DNA of 64,000 bases from Elizabethkingia occulta (GTDB lineage Bacteria > Bacteroidota > Bacteroidia > Flavobacteriales > Weeksellaceae). The notes below the pieces were generated by a model. That model was not told the origin of the DNA, made no database searches, and saw nothing but the letters and a program-made list of their open reading frames with translations. The number at the start of each line of letters is the position of its first letter. The first letter of the stretch is position 1. Made by a program: the position numbers and the translations under genes. Below are positions 53,145-61,894 of the stretch, one piece after another. The stretch spans positions 186,001 through 250,000 of the forward strand of contig NZ_MAHX01000016.1 of assembly GCF_002023715.1 (NCBI RefSeq). Reading direction: 5' to 3'.

Positions 53145-53212
53145 AAATTGAACACTCTATTTAGCTAAAACATGGTTTGTAAAAAACCAAAAATCTTTAA
53201 TCTTAAATTAAA

Positions 53213-54499
53213 ATGTCAGAACTTCAGAATATAAAAGCCCGCTTTGGAATTATCGGAAATTATCCGGCTCTAAACAGAGCTCTTGAGAAATCCATGCAGG
53301 TAGCACCTACCGATATATCAGTTTTAGTAATTGGTGAAAGTGGTGTTGGTAAAGAATTTATTCCTAAAATTATACATAGCCTTTCGCATCGTAAGCACAT
53401 GCCATATATTGTGGTAAACTGTGGTGCAATTCCGGAAGGAACTATTGATTCCGAACTATTTGGTCACGAAAAGGGTGCTTTTACGGGTGCTACAACCACC
53501 AGAAAAGGTTATTTTGAAGTAGCCGATGGTGGGACAATTTTCCTGGATGAGGTCGGAGAACTGCCATTGCAGACGCAGGTTCGTTTGCTTCGTGTTTTGG
53601 AAAGTGGTGAATTTATGAAGGTAGGATCTTCTGTCGTACAGAAAACCAATGTAAGAATCGTTGCTGCTACCAATGTAAATATGATGAAGGCTATTCAGGA
53701 CGGACGTTTCCGTGAGGATTTGTACTACCGTCTGAATACAGTGCAAATTGATATGCCACCTCTGAGAGAACGTAAAGGAGATATTCACCTTTTGTTCCGG
53801 AAGTTTGCAATAGATTTTGCAGAAAAATACAGAATGCCGGAGGTTTATTTAACCGAAGATGGAGTTCATTATATAGAAAATTACTCATTTCCGGGGAATA
53901 TCAGACAGCTTAGGAATCTTGTAGAGCAACTAACAGTTGTAGAACAGAAACGAGAAATAACATCGGAAGCACTGAGTCATTATATTCCAATGGTGTCCAA
54001 CGCGCCAATGGTTATTACCCAGCCGAATCAGAATAGTAACAATACTGACTTCAATAACGAAAGAGAGATTATGTATAAAATCCTTTTCGATATGAGAAAC
54101 GATATTAATGACCTGAAAACACTGACTTCAGAACTTATAAAGAACAGAGGAGCATCGGATCTTAGTAATCAGGAAAAAACTTTGATCAACAGGATTTATA
54201 CACCTGAGTCTCAACAGGCAGTTGTTCCGAATTCGTTATTGTATTTCGAGAATAACAGCAATACACCGCAGACTCCCACAATAATATCTAATAATGGCGA
54301 CGATAACTATGAAGACATAGAAGATATTGAGTTGGAAGAAGCAAGACCTGAATCTTTATCATTACAGAATAATGAAAAAGATTTGATTATTAAAGCCTTA
54401 GAAAAACATAAAGGAAGACGTAACAAAGCGGCTGATGAACTTGGAATTTCACAACGTACGCTTTACCGTAAAATAAAACAATATAACCTGGAAGATTAA
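53213..54499 (+). CDS. Sigma-54 interaction (AAA+) transcriptional activator without receiver domain
   Basis: Enhancer-binding protein that opens sigma-54 promoters by ATP hydrolysis. The AAA+ domain starts almost at the N-terminus: Walker A GESGVGKE at 41-48, the sigma-54 contact loop GAFTGA at 88-93, Walker B GGTIFLDEVGE at 106-116, and the R-finger region FREDLYYRL. A disordered acidic linker (about 265-385) leads to a Fis-type HTH (GRRNKAADELGISQRTLYRKIKQ). There is no N-terminal receiver, GAF or PAS domain, so it is probably controlled by level or by a partner protein. Confidence 0.92.
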   Translation: MSELQNIKARFGIIGNYPALNRALEKSMQVAPTDISVLVIGESGVGKEFIPKIIHSLSHRKHMPYIVVNCGAIPEGTIDSELFGHEKGAFTGATTTRKGYFEVADGGTIFLDEVGELPLQTQVRLLRVLESGEFMKVGSSVVQKTNVRIVAATNVNMMKAIQDGRFREDLYYRLNTVQIDMPPLRERKGDIHLLFRKFAIDFAEKYRMPEVYLTEDGVHYIENYSFPGNIRQLRNLVEQLTVVEQKREITSEALSHYIPMVSNAPMVITQPNQNSNNTDFNNEREIMYKILFDMRNDINDLKTLTSELIKNRGASDLSNQEKTLINRIYTPESQQAVVPNSLLYFENNSNTPQTPTIISNNGDDNYEDIEDIELEEARPESLSLQNNEKDLIIKALEKHKGRRNKAADELGISQRTLYRKIKQYNLED

Positions 54500-55213
54500 G
54501 TGGAGAATTTATCACAACCGAAATACATTATTAACCCTAGCTACCAGCTAAACATCGGAAATGCTTTTTCGGATGGATTGGCACTTTTCAAAAAAGATAC
54601 TGGCAATATTCTGATTAATTATCTTTTAACGATTATTATGGGAATGATTCCACTATGTAGCCTGTTGGGACTGGGTAATTTCTATAAAGCCTGTCGTAAA
54701 ATAGAAAATGGAGAGAAGACTGATTCAGGGGATATTTTTAATTTCGATGATGTGATCCCTTATCTTATCTTTGCCGGGATTATGATCTTCGGTGTTTTGG
54801 CTTTGCTAATACCTGTAGAGGTTGTAATTCTTGTTTCTGCTGTGCTTACTGAAAGAAATCAGGAACAAGCTCCGGTTTTTGTTTTGATTATGATTATTGC
54901 GGTGGTTATCATTATTGCAATTATGATGGTTGTAAGCTCTGTAATGTACTACTATGTTGCAGTGGTTGCCCTTTTCGGTGTAAAAGATTTTTCAAATGCT
55001 TTCAAGATTTCCTGGAAGTTGTTCAAGAATAATGCACTATCTTCCATCTTATTTAGTATCGTGATAAGTATGGTAACCTCTGTCGGAATTTTGCTTTGTG
55101 GTGTAGGGATTCTTTTAACTTTACCTTTAGCAATTTGCATGCGCTATGCAGCAACAAAAAATATTATGATTAGATTTGAAGAACCAAAAATTGATTATGA
55201 AGGCAGCCTTTAA
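54500..55213 (+). CDS. Membrane protein of unknown function (GTG start)
   Basis: A 237-residue integral membrane protein with five or so hydrophobic segments (about 40-60, 85-110, 125-155, 175-205). Its N-terminus (NPSYQLNIGNAFSDGLALFKKD) and repeated amphipathic ALFGVKDFSNAFKISWKLFK resemble DUF975-like glycine-zipper membrane proteins. The GTG start directly follows the activator stop (TAA-GTG), so translation is coupled. The frame ends inside lptE's start. No function is proposed. Confidence 0.7.
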   Translation: MENLSQPKYIINPSYQLNIGNAFSDGLALFKKDTGNILINYLLTIIMGMIPLCSLLGLGNFYKACRKIENGEKTDSGDIFNFDDVIPYLIFAGIMIFGVLALLIPVEVVILVSAVLTERNQEQAPVFVLIMIIAVVIIIAIMMVVSSVMYYYVAVVALFGVKDFSNAFKISWKLFKNNALSSILFSIVISMVTSVGILLCGVGILLTLPLAICMRYAATKNIMIRFEEPKIDYEGSL

Positions 55214-55745
55214 AAATAGATTTAAAATATTGCATTTCGGAAGTTTGATTTTAATATCACAACTTTTGGTTTCCTGTTATTCCTTTACGGGATCATCCTT
55301 AAAGCCTGATGTAAAGACAATTTTAATAAAGAATTTCCCCAATAATACTTCTTTTAACCCTAATCTTAGTCAGCAGTTCTCAACAGATCTGCAAAATAGA
55401 TTTTTACAAAGAACAAATCTGAAAGGTACTACAGACATGCCGGATATTCTTATTGAAGGTGAGATTGTAGATTATCAGCCGTCAACACCAACAGCTATAT
55501 CAACACCTTCTACATCACAGGCGACAGGAAATGTTCTGATGGCTGCACAAAATAAGCTTACTATTACAGTCAAAGTGCATTATGAGAATGCTAAATATCC
55601 GACCGAAAGTTTTGACAGAACATATTCTGATGAAGCTGTATTCAGTAATACAGCTTCAATGCAGGAAATTGAAGGAACCTACGTAAAGGTAGCGACAGAC
55701 AGAATTATCAATAAAATTTTTAATGATATTGTAGCCAACTGGTAA
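55197..55745 (+). CDS. lptE: LPS assembly lipoprotein LptE-like
   Basis: Outer membrane lipoprotein that plugs the LptD barrel for LPS insertion. From the chosen ATG, the signal peptide ends in the lipobox LLVSC with Cys26 or close to it. The mature part matches Bacteroidetes LptE: CYSFTGSSL, then VKTILIKNFPNN and LSQQFSTDLQNRFLQRTNL. An upstream ATG at 55176 would put seven extra residues before the signal peptide. It overlaps the membrane-protein gene by 17 bp and the next gene by one base. Confidence 0.86.
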   Translation: MKAAFKNRFKILHFGSLILISQLLVSCYSFTGSSLKPDVKTILIKNFPNNTSFNPNLSQQFSTDLQNRFLQRTNLKGTTDMPDILIEGEIVDYQPSTPTAISTPSTSQATGNVLMAAQNKLTITVKVHYENAKYPTESFDRTYSDEAVFSNTASMQEIEGTYVKVATDRIINKIFNDIVANW

Positions 55746-57403
55746 TGATGAATGAAAGAATTTTACATATAATAAAGTTCCCCGAAAGTTTAAAAGCATC
55801 GGATATTGGTGAGCTCAGAAGAGAAATATCCAATTATCCGTATGTACAGCCAATCCGGGCTTTATTTCTGATGGCATTACATCAGTTTCAGCCCGAGGCC
55901 TATCAGAAGGAACTTGCACTAACAGCGGCTTATACAACTGATAAAAAGATTTTGTACCAACTGATTAATCCTATTTCTTATCAACAGGAAGCAGCAGCAG
56001 AAGTACCTGTTCAGAAAGGAACAGCAGAAGTAGCTGTTGCCTCTGTGGAACCAAAAGTGGATGAAATTGAAGAAACTTCAACTGAGCCGGAAAAAGAGCC
56101 TGTTTTTGAAGAAAAAATAGAGGGAGTTGTTTCCGAGAATATAGAGTCAGTTGCCGGAATTCTGGATTCAGAGGAAGAAAATATTATAGATCTCCCGAAA
56201 GAAATGGAACATACAGAAGAAAATTATCTGTCAGCTCAGACTAGTTTTGCGGGGGCAGATAATTTTCTTCCGGATGTCAAGTTCAGTATACCGGACAATC
56301 ATACTGAGTATGCCAAGGAGAAAAAGCCGTCTGCTGTTCCTGGATTCCACCATTCATTTGTCACTACAATTACCCAACCGATAATTACAGATGGACCAAA
56401 GTCTGTAGACAATCAACAGGAAGAAGAGAAACATATAGACCACTCAACACTTGATTTTGCGGACAATACTCATTTTGATTTCCTGAGCAGACCAGTGGAA
56501 GAAAATATTTCTTCTGATATATCGGGTAAAGTTGAAATTCAAGAGACTGAAGATATAAAAGTAGAAGAAGAAAATACTCCTGTAATCATCGACGAAGTTA
56601 TTGTAGAAGAACCGGTTTTAGCTGAAACTTCGCAAAATGCTCCGGTTATAGATGACGACTGGAAACCAATGAACTTTGATGTTCATATTCCTGATGCATT
56701 GATAGGAAAATCTGAAATACAGGTTAAAGAGGAAAAATTACTGGAACCAGAATTAGAAGAAGAGATCATTCCGGAACCTGAAGTTGCAGAAGTTCGTGAA
56801 GCAGCACCCGTAACGGAAGAGGTTACAGAAAGCGAAATTGTAGAAGAAGTTTCTGCAACAGAACCTTCTGCAACAGAACCTTCTGAAAGACCTGTAATCA
56901 ACTATTCTTTCTTTGGTGCAACAGATGCTGATAAAGCACAAGAAGAAGTAGTAAAACCTGAGACTGTAACAGAAGATCTACAAGGTAATAATGAAGAAAA
57001 AATGGAAGAGGAAATAATGACTGAACCTAAACAAGAAACAATTGTAACAAGTAATGTTTCTTCATTTATTAACACCTGGCAAAACTGGCTGCATAAAGAA
57101 AAGCCTGAGAATGTAGAGGTTGAAAAAAAGAATAAGGCAATTGAGAAGTTTATCGAAAACAATCCAAGAATTAGTGCTTTAAAGGACGAGTCGGATTATG
57201 TGATAAGAGATAAAGGTGATGATATTTCGCATCTGATGACGGAAACTTTAGCCAACTTATACTTAGGTCAGCGTTTGTACAATAAGTCTATAAATGCTTT
57301 TGAGATTCTCCAGAAAAAATTCCCTGAAAAGAAGAAAGAATTCCAGGAGAAAATTAATTATATAAAAGATTTGAAGTCTGGTAAAATCCAGCAGGAAGAT
57401 TAG
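55745..57403 (+). CDS. Large acidic protein with TPR-like C-terminus
   Basis: A 552-residue protein with a helical N-terminal part (about 1-80, FPESLKASDIGELRREISNYP). A long Glu/Val/Pro-rich disordered middle (about 90-430) follows, then a helical C-terminal segment (about 440-552) containing one TPR-like pair (LANLYLGQRLYNKSINAFEILQKKFP). No signal peptide or membrane helix is present. It starts on the lptE stop codon (TAATG). Flavobacterial lptE loci often carry such a gene; its role is unknown. Confidence 0.7.
   Translation: MMNERILHIIKFPESLKASDIGELRREISNYPYVQPIRALFLMALHQFQPEAYQKELALTAAYTTDKKILYQLINPISYQQEAAAEVPVQKGTAEVAVASVEPKVDEIEETSTEPEKEPVFEEKIEGVVSENIESVAGILDSEEENIIDLPKEMEHTEENYLSAQTSFAGADNFLPDVKFSIPDNHTEYAKEKKPSAVPGFHHSFVTTITQPIITDGPKSVDNQQEEEKHIDHSTLDFADNTHFDFLSRPVEENISSDISGKVEIQETEDIKVEEENTPVIIDEVIVEEPVLAETSQNAPVIDDDWKPMNFDVHIPDALIGKSEIQVKEEKLLEPELEEEIIPEPEVAEVREAAPVTEEVTESEIVEEVSATEPSATEPSERPVINYSFFGATDADKAQEEVVKPETVTEDLQGNNEEKMEEEIMTEPKQETIVTSNVSSFINTWQNWLHKEKPENVEVEKKNKAIEKFIENNPRISALKDESDYVIRDKGDDISHLMTETLANLYLGQRLYNKSINAFEILQKKFPEKKKEFQEKINYIKDLKSGKIQQED
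56851..56880 (+). repeat. 15-bp tandem duplication in coding sequence
   Basis: Two perfect 15-bp units (56851-56865 and 56866-56880) encode a repeated SATEP peptide in the disordered middle of the acidic protein. A third partial unit starts at 56881. Frame is kept. Confidence 0.9.
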
Positions 57404-57410
57404 ATAAAAC

Positions 57411-57446
57411 AAAAGTCCGGAAGATTTTCTTCTGGACTTTTTTATT
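57411..57446. terminator. Bidirectional intrinsic terminator
   Basis: AAAAGTCC-GGAAGA / TCTTCT-GGACTTTTTT stem-loop with one mismatch. It separates the convergent lptE operon and the DUF4126 gene. Confidence 0.8.
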
Positions 57447-57461
57447 GATATCAATATCAGA

Positions 57462-58073
57462 TTATTTTATTTCCGTATCAGGACTTCGGAGCTGCTTTAT
57501 TTTGCGCCATATTTTTTTTCCATACCGAATACTCAGAACAATCAATAAAATGGTAATAATAAAAGCTATAATAGGTGCAGCTAATGCTAGTATGGACATT
57601 AAACTTCCGCCGAATGTTTCCGTGCTTGCTACCATAAAATTACCGGTTCCGCCGGTAGTTGCTGTAGATGTAGCCCTTAGGCCTGCGAATCCTGAACTTA
57701 TTACACTGGCTGTTCCGCCACCGGCAATTAAGGCCAATGCCCATTGTGGAAATGTACCGAGATGGGTGAATTGGCTTGCAAACAGTAGAGTTCCCGCAAT
57801 AGAGGCTAAAGGAATATTGATAGTATCCAGTAAATGATCTATAAAAGGTATATAGTAAGCCAGTATCTCTACCATCATAGCAATGCCTGTTGCTATAAGA
57901 GTTGGCAATCCGGCTAGCCATTGCCAATTTTCACTCATAGGAATCCAGCCAAAATATGATGCCAGGCTTACTGCGAAAAGAGGCATGAATACTCTGAATC
58001 CTGAAGCAGCAGCTAAGCCTATTCCGATAAATGCTCCGAGAATATATTGTAAGTATGAAATATGTTCCGGCAT
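57462..58073 (-). CDS. DUF4126 family membrane protein
   Basis: Membrane protein with about six hydrophobic segments and Gly/Ala-rich helices (GIGLAAASGFRVFMPLFAVSLASYFG at about 14-39, then ALALIAGGGTASVISSGFAGLRATSTATTGG). These are the marks of DUF4126. Function unknown. I chose the ATG at 58073; nine codons upstream an ATG would add a hydrophilic stub that overlaps the rnpA-proximal sequence. Confidence 0.82.
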   Translation of the reverse strand: MPEHISYLQYILGAFIGIGLAAASGFRVFMPLFAVSLASYFGWIPMSENWQWLAGLPTLIATGIAMMVEILAYYIPFIDHLLDTINIPLASIAGTLLFASQFTHLGTFPQWALALIAGGGTASVISSGFAGLRATSTATTGGTGNFMVASTETFGGSLMSILALAAPIIAFIITILLIVLSIRYGKKIWRKIKQLRSPDTEIK

Positions 58074-58116
58074 ACCATAAATTTTATTAAATGTATGCAA
58101 AAAACAAATAGGATGA

Positions 58117-58467
58117 TTAATTTTTACGACAAAGTTTTTTGTAAAAATGTTTCACTTGATCCAGATTTTCAGGAAGTTGTGGAGATGTCCAAAATAACAT
58201 AATGTGAAAATGTTCCCCAAATTTTTCGTGCAAAAGAGGCTTGTTTAGTCTGTAAACTTCACGAAGTAATCTCTTTACTCTGTTTCTGTATACAGCTTTT
58301 TTGAAGTACCTTTTAGAAACGCTTACACCTACTTTGGTTTCGGATTCACTGGCAAGCCATATAATGCGAAGATTACCTGTAGTAATCCATTTGCCTTCTT
58401 TAAAAAGGCGGTCTATATCTTTCTTCGCTTTTAACTTTTCCGAAGATGGAAACCCGAATTCTTTCAT
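58117..58467 (-). CDS. rnpA: Ribonuclease P protein component
   Basis: Protein subunit that helps RNase P RNA cut pre-tRNA leaders. The N-terminal FPSSEKLKAKKDIDRLFKEG and the RNR motif KAVYRNRVKRLLREVYR (about 75-91) are diagnostic. The 116-residue length is normal. It follows tcdA by 22 bp, and the usual partner rpmH is not adjacent. Confidence 0.93.
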   Translation of the reverse strand: MKEFGFPSSEKLKAKKDIDRLFKEGKWITTGNLRIIWLASESETKVGVSVSKRYFKKAVYRNRVKRLLREVYRLNKPLLHEKFGEHFHIMLFWTSPQLPENLDQVKHFYKKLCRKN

Positions 58468-58489
58468 TTAATTTTTTTTGGCTGATTAT

Positions 58490-59224
58490 TTATTCAGCTA
58501 TTTTATCTTGTATAAGATATCTTATAACTTCTGATGCTGCGTACAGCCCAAATATAGCGGGCATATAACTAATGGTCCCGTAAAAAGATTTCTTATAATT
58601 GCTGCCATCAGTCATCTTCAGACTGTCTTCTCTCTGTATTTCAGTAGAGAAAACACAGCGGAAGCCTTTATTAATGCCTTCTTTTTTTAGTCTTTTTCTA
58701 ACTTGCTTTGCCAGATAGCAATTACGAGTCTTGCTAATGTCGCGTACCATTACCTTACTTGGATCAAGCTTTCCGCCGGCTCCCATGCAGCTTATTATTT
58801 TTATTTTATTTTTTCTGGCGGCTTTAATTAGTGCAAGTTTTGGGCTCACACTATCTATACAGTCTAAAATATAATCGAAATTTCCTGCCTGAATTACTTC
58901 TTCCATTCTTTCCGGGTTCAGAAATTCGTTGATTCTGGTTAAGTTTAATTCTGGATTAATATCCAGAATTCTTCTTGCCATTAATTCAACTTTGTCGTCT
59001 CCTACCGTTGAGTGAATAGCGGGAAGCTGGCGGTTTATGTTGGTGATATCTATAATGTCGCCGTCCACAATGGTCAGATTACCAACACCTGAACGCGCTA
59101 TAAATTCTGCTGCAAAGGAACCAACTCCCCCCATTCCTACAATTAGAATATTGGACTTTTTTAGTTTCTCTATACCTGCTTCTTTTATTAGTAATTCGGT
59201 GCGCTCCAGCCAGATATCTACCAT
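58490..59224 (-). CDS. tcdA: tRNA threonylcarbamoyladenosine dehydratase
   Basis: E1-like ThiF/MoeB-family enzyme that cyclises t6A37 of tRNA to ct6A. The nucleotide-binding GMGGVGSFAAEFIARSG (about 30-46) and IVDGDIIDITNINRQL match. The LDCIDSVSPKLALI segment, the central Cys in ISCMGAGGKLDP and the GTISYMPAIFGLYAASEVIR end match too. It overlaps the tatD gene stop by 7 bp. Confidence 0.92.
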   Translation of the reverse strand: MVDIWLERTELLIKEAGIEKLKKSNILIVGMGGVGSFAAEFIARSGVGNLTIVDGDIIDITNINRQLPAIHSTVGDDKVELMARRILDINPELNLTRINEFLNPERMEEVIQAGNFDYILDCIDSVSPKLALIKAARKNKIKIISCMGAGGKLDPSKVMVRDISKTRNCYLAKQVRKRLKKEGINKGFRCVFSTEIQREDSLKMTDGSNYKKSFYGTISYMPAIFGLYAASEVIRYLIQDKIAE

Positions 59225-59844
59225 CTGAAAATTGTTTTTAAATTATAATCTACTATATTTTCCAGTTCCACTATAGAAATATCTCGTATCATTGCAGCTT
59301 TTTCATAAAGCTTTTCAATGCTGATATCAGCGGCGTCTGTCTCTAATACGAAAGACTCTTTGGGGATTTGCTGAAAAATTTTTTGCAAAGATAAATTATT
59401 CAGAAGTGAAGCTCCAAAAGACAAGTAAAAACCATTTTGCAATAATTGTGTTGCAATGGTTTCTCTTTTATTAAATCCATGGATAATTTTTGGAATACGA
59501 ATTCCCTTACAAGCCATTATAACCTCGTTATAACGGCGTACACAGTGGATGGTTAGCGGTTTTTGCAGATCTTCTGCTATTACAATTTGCGATTTAAACA
59601 CTTTTATTTGCTCTTCGATAGATGCATTTACGAAAGAATCCAGACCGCATTCGCCTATGGATAAGCAGTTTGGAGCTTTTGCAGCAATATGTACTTTTTC
59701 AATTTCAGACTCCCAATCCTCATTGATATCCTGAGGGTGCAAACCTATGGAGAAGAATTCCGGGAAAAATTCTTCATTAATAGATTTGTTGTAAACTCCC
59801 TTATAATCAGGAGTCTTATGGTGATGATGAAAGTCAAATATCAT
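59218..59844 (-). CDS. TatD family metal-dependent hydrolase
   Basis: Metal-dependent nuclease-like TIM barrel. The HxH metal motif is DFHHHH at the N-terminus. Later ligands are in SIGECGLDS (Glu), TIHCVRRYNEV (His), IIHGFNKR (His) and LETDAADI (Asp). At 208 residues it is shorter than most TatD proteins (about 260), and I miss part of the usual helical end. The N-terminal HHHH (residues 5-8) is unusual. It overlaps tcdA by 7 bp. Confidence 0.85.
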   Translation of the reverse strand: MIFDFHHHHKTPDYKGVYNKSINEEFFPEFFSIGLHPQDINEDWESEIEKVHIAAKAPNCLSIGECGLDSFVNASIEEQIKVFKSQIVIAEDLQKPLTIHCVRRYNEVIMACKGIRIPKIIHGFNKRETIATQLLQNGFYLSFGASLLNNLSLQKIFQQIPKESFVLETDAADISIEKLYEKAAMIRDISIVELENIVDYNLKTIFRW

Positions 59845-59883
59845 CTTCCAAAATTAAAAAATAAAATAATTGAAAAAAAATTA

Positions 59884-59901
59884 ATTAAACGTTTGTTTAA
59901 T
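59884..59901. promoter_or_regulatory. Palindromic operator for the TetR regulator
   Basis: A perfect 18-bp inverted repeat ATTAAAC-GTTT-GTTTAAT lies in the gap between the divergent tatD and tetR genes, 33 bp ahead of the tetR ATG. Its right half contains the -33 TTTG of the efflux promoter, so a bound repressor would block sigma-factor access. It is the best operator candidate in the window. Confidence 0.65.
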
Positions 59902-59924
59902 AATATAAAAGTGAATTAAATTTG
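59892..59924 (+). promoter_or_regulatory. Predicted promoter of the tetR-tolC-emrAB operon
   Basis: TTTG (59892-59895), a 21-bp spacer and TAAATTTG (59917-59924) fit the Bacteroidetes promoter; the spacer is slightly long. The -7 box ends 10 bp before the tetR ATG, so the leader is very short. Confidence 0.55.
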
Positions 59925-59934
59925 CATCCGTAAA

Positions 59935-60576
59935 ATGAGAAAAATAAAAAAACTTAGTGAAAAGCAACTGCATATTTTAGAAGTTGCGGAAAGCCTTATA
60001 GCAGAGAAAGGCTTTAAAGGAACATCAGTAAGAGAAATTTGTAGTCAGGCCAATATAAACGTTGCCATGATCTCATATTATTTCGGTTCGAAAGATAAAA
60101 TGATGTTTCATTTGTATCAGTACAGAGTTCAGAAAGCAAAGGAAAATTTCAGCAATTTTACACAAACGATTTCATCAGCAAGCCCGGCTATGCAAATGAA
60201 AGAAATTCTGAATTTTATCCTTGGACAGATCCTTAAATTCAATTACTTCCATGGATTTGTAACTAATGAATGCCATACTGCGGAACCTAATAAAGAATTT
60301 CTTCGTGATTTTTACGCATTATGTGTAACTAAATTTGAAGAAGTAGTTCAGAAAGGAATCGTGGTAGGTGAATTTAAAAAGGCTGTAAAGCCTGAAAATC
60401 TTCTGGCAACTATTCTCGGGACGATCATATTTAGCATCAGAAACAGAGAATTTTATCAGGCTTACCTGCCTGAGCATAACGAGGAAGATTACTATCAGAA
60501 ATTAGAAGAACGATTAAAAACCCATTTATACAACACCGTATTTTCATTACTAGGGTATGAAACAAATGACAACTAA
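59935..60576 (+). CDS. TetR/AcrR family transcriptional regulator
   Basis: Likely repressor of the adjacent efflux operon. The N-terminal HTH covers about residues 8-55 (KQLHILEVAESLIAEKGFKGTSVREICSQANINVAMISYYFGSKDKM). The C-terminal ligand domain (about 70-213) is helical and specific to the drug or metabolite sensed, which is unknown. Its stop overlaps the tolC-like start, tying the genes together. Confidence 0.9.
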   Translation: MRKIKKLSEKQLHILEVAESLIAEKGFKGTSVREICSQANINVAMISYYFGSKDKMMFHLYQYRVQKAKENFSNFTQTISSASPAMQMKEILNFILGQILKFNYFHGFVTNECHTAEPNKEFLRDFYALCVTKFEEVVQKGIVVGEFKKAVKPENLLATILGTIIFSIRNREFYQAYLPEHNEEDYYQKLEERLKTHLYNTVFSLLGYETNDN

Positions 60577-61870
60577 AATTCTCCTGTTGGCTGCATTTAG
60601 CGCCGCAGGTTTGGAATTTGCGCAAACAGTACAGAAGCTAACCTTGTCCGAAGCTATAGTACTAAGCATGAAAAATAACTCTAAAGTTAAAATTGCTGAA
60701 GCGCAACTGAATACAATGGACTCGAAAGTCCAGGAGGCCAAGAATAAAAGATTACCAGATCTGAAACTAAGCGGAAATCTGATGAAGCCATTTAATACAA
60801 TGGAAATAAAATCAGAACTTCCGTTCCTGAATGGTGGTGGATCATCTCCATCTGCTCCGGATTATGTGGCAATACAGCAGCTAAATCTTGGAATGCCTCT
60901 TTTTGCAGGATTCAAGATTAAGAACGGAATTGCTGTTGCAGAATACCAGAAAAGTATTCAGCAGTATCAGTTGGAGAATGACAAGCAGGATATAGCTTTA
61001 GCTGCAACACAGGGATTTGTAAATTTATATAAAGCCAAACAGGCTATTAATGTAATCAACGAAAACCTATCCAGATCACATCAGAGAAGTGTTGACTTCG
61101 AAAAGCTGGAACAAAACGGAGTCGTTGCGAGGAATGATTTGATGAGAGTGAAGCTTCAGGAAAGTAATGTTAAATTGTCTTTGGCAGATGCTAAAAAGAA
61201 TGTTAATGTACTAAACTATAACCTTGGAGTTCTCTTAGGATTGGCTGAAGGAACTGAAATAGATCCTGAAATAGGTGGAGACGAGACTCAGGAATTTGTA
61301 AACGAGCAAAATCTTCAGGAGCAGTCTTTACAACAAAGACAGGAATATAAAATTCTTTCGGAGCAGGAAAAGGTTGGTAAAGCTAATGTAGAAATTGCGA
61401 AAGCAGCATATTATCCGACAGTTTCTCTTACTGCAGGATATATCAATGCATGGATGCCTAATATTTTGCAGATCAATCATATGACGATGGCTGGTTTATC
61501 TCTTTCCTATGATCTTGCCAACTTGTATAAGAATAAAGCAACTGTACAAACAGCAAAACTACAACAGGTAGAAATTCAGGAGAACAGAAAAGCGTTGAAT
61601 GATAAGGTGAAAACGGATATTCATAATGCATTTGAAGATTATCAGCTGGAAAATGAGAAGATTAAAGTTTACGAAGAGGCAGTGGGACAGGCTAATGAAA
61701 ACTATAAAGTTGTAAAGAACAAATTCGACAATGGTCTTGCAACAACAACAGATCTTCTTACTGCAGACGTAGAGCAGCTTCAAGCTCAGCTTAATCTGGT
61801 TTACGGAAAAGCAGATAAAAAATGGTCTTATTTCAATTTACTAAGACAAACAGGAGAAATAAAATATTAA
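60557..61870 (+). CDS. TolC family outer membrane efflux protein
   Basis: Outer membrane channel for the EmrAB-type pump encoded just downstream. A signal peptide ends near EFA-QT (about residue 22). Two repeats with long helices follow (NSKVKIAEAQLNTMDSKVQEAKNKRLP, later KAAYYPTVSLTAGYINAW). The end helix KFDNGLATTTDLLTADVEQLQAQLNL is typical. The ATG at 60566 is an alternative start. It overlaps tetR by 20 bp and lies 24 bp before the HlyD-type gene. Confidence 0.9.
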   Translation: MKQMTTKILLLAAFSAAGLEFAQTVQKLTLSEAIVLSMKNNSKVKIAEAQLNTMDSKVQEAKNKRLPDLKLSGNLMKPFNTMEIKSELPFLNGGGSSPSAPDYVAIQQLNLGMPLFAGFKIKNGIAVAEYQKSIQQYQLENDKQDIALAATQGFVNLYKAKQAINVINENLSRSHQRSVDFEKLEQNGVVARNDLMRVKLQESNVKLSLADAKKNVNVLNYNLGVLLGLAEGTEIDPEIGGDETQEFVNEQNLQEQSLQQRQEYKILSEQEKVGKANVEIAKAAYYPTVSLTAGYINAWMPNILQINHMTMAGLSLSYDLANLYKNKATVQTAKLQQVEIQENRKALNDKVKTDIHNAFEDYQLENEKIKVYEEAVGQANENYKVVKNKFDNGLATTTDLLTADVEQLQAQLNLVYGKADKKWSYFNLLRQTGEIKY

Positions 61871-61894
61871 TAACGGCAAATAATAAACATAGAA

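Noticed and set aside
53171-53195. Small hairpin GGTTT-AAACC between the secreted protein and the sigma-54 activator
   Set aside because: Only 5 bp of stem and no T-tract; not a convincing terminator.
53213-55213. Sigma-54 (-24/-12) promoters near the activator
   Set aside because: Several TGGCAC strings exist in the window, but I found none followed by TTGC at the correct 5-bp spacing in an intergenic region.
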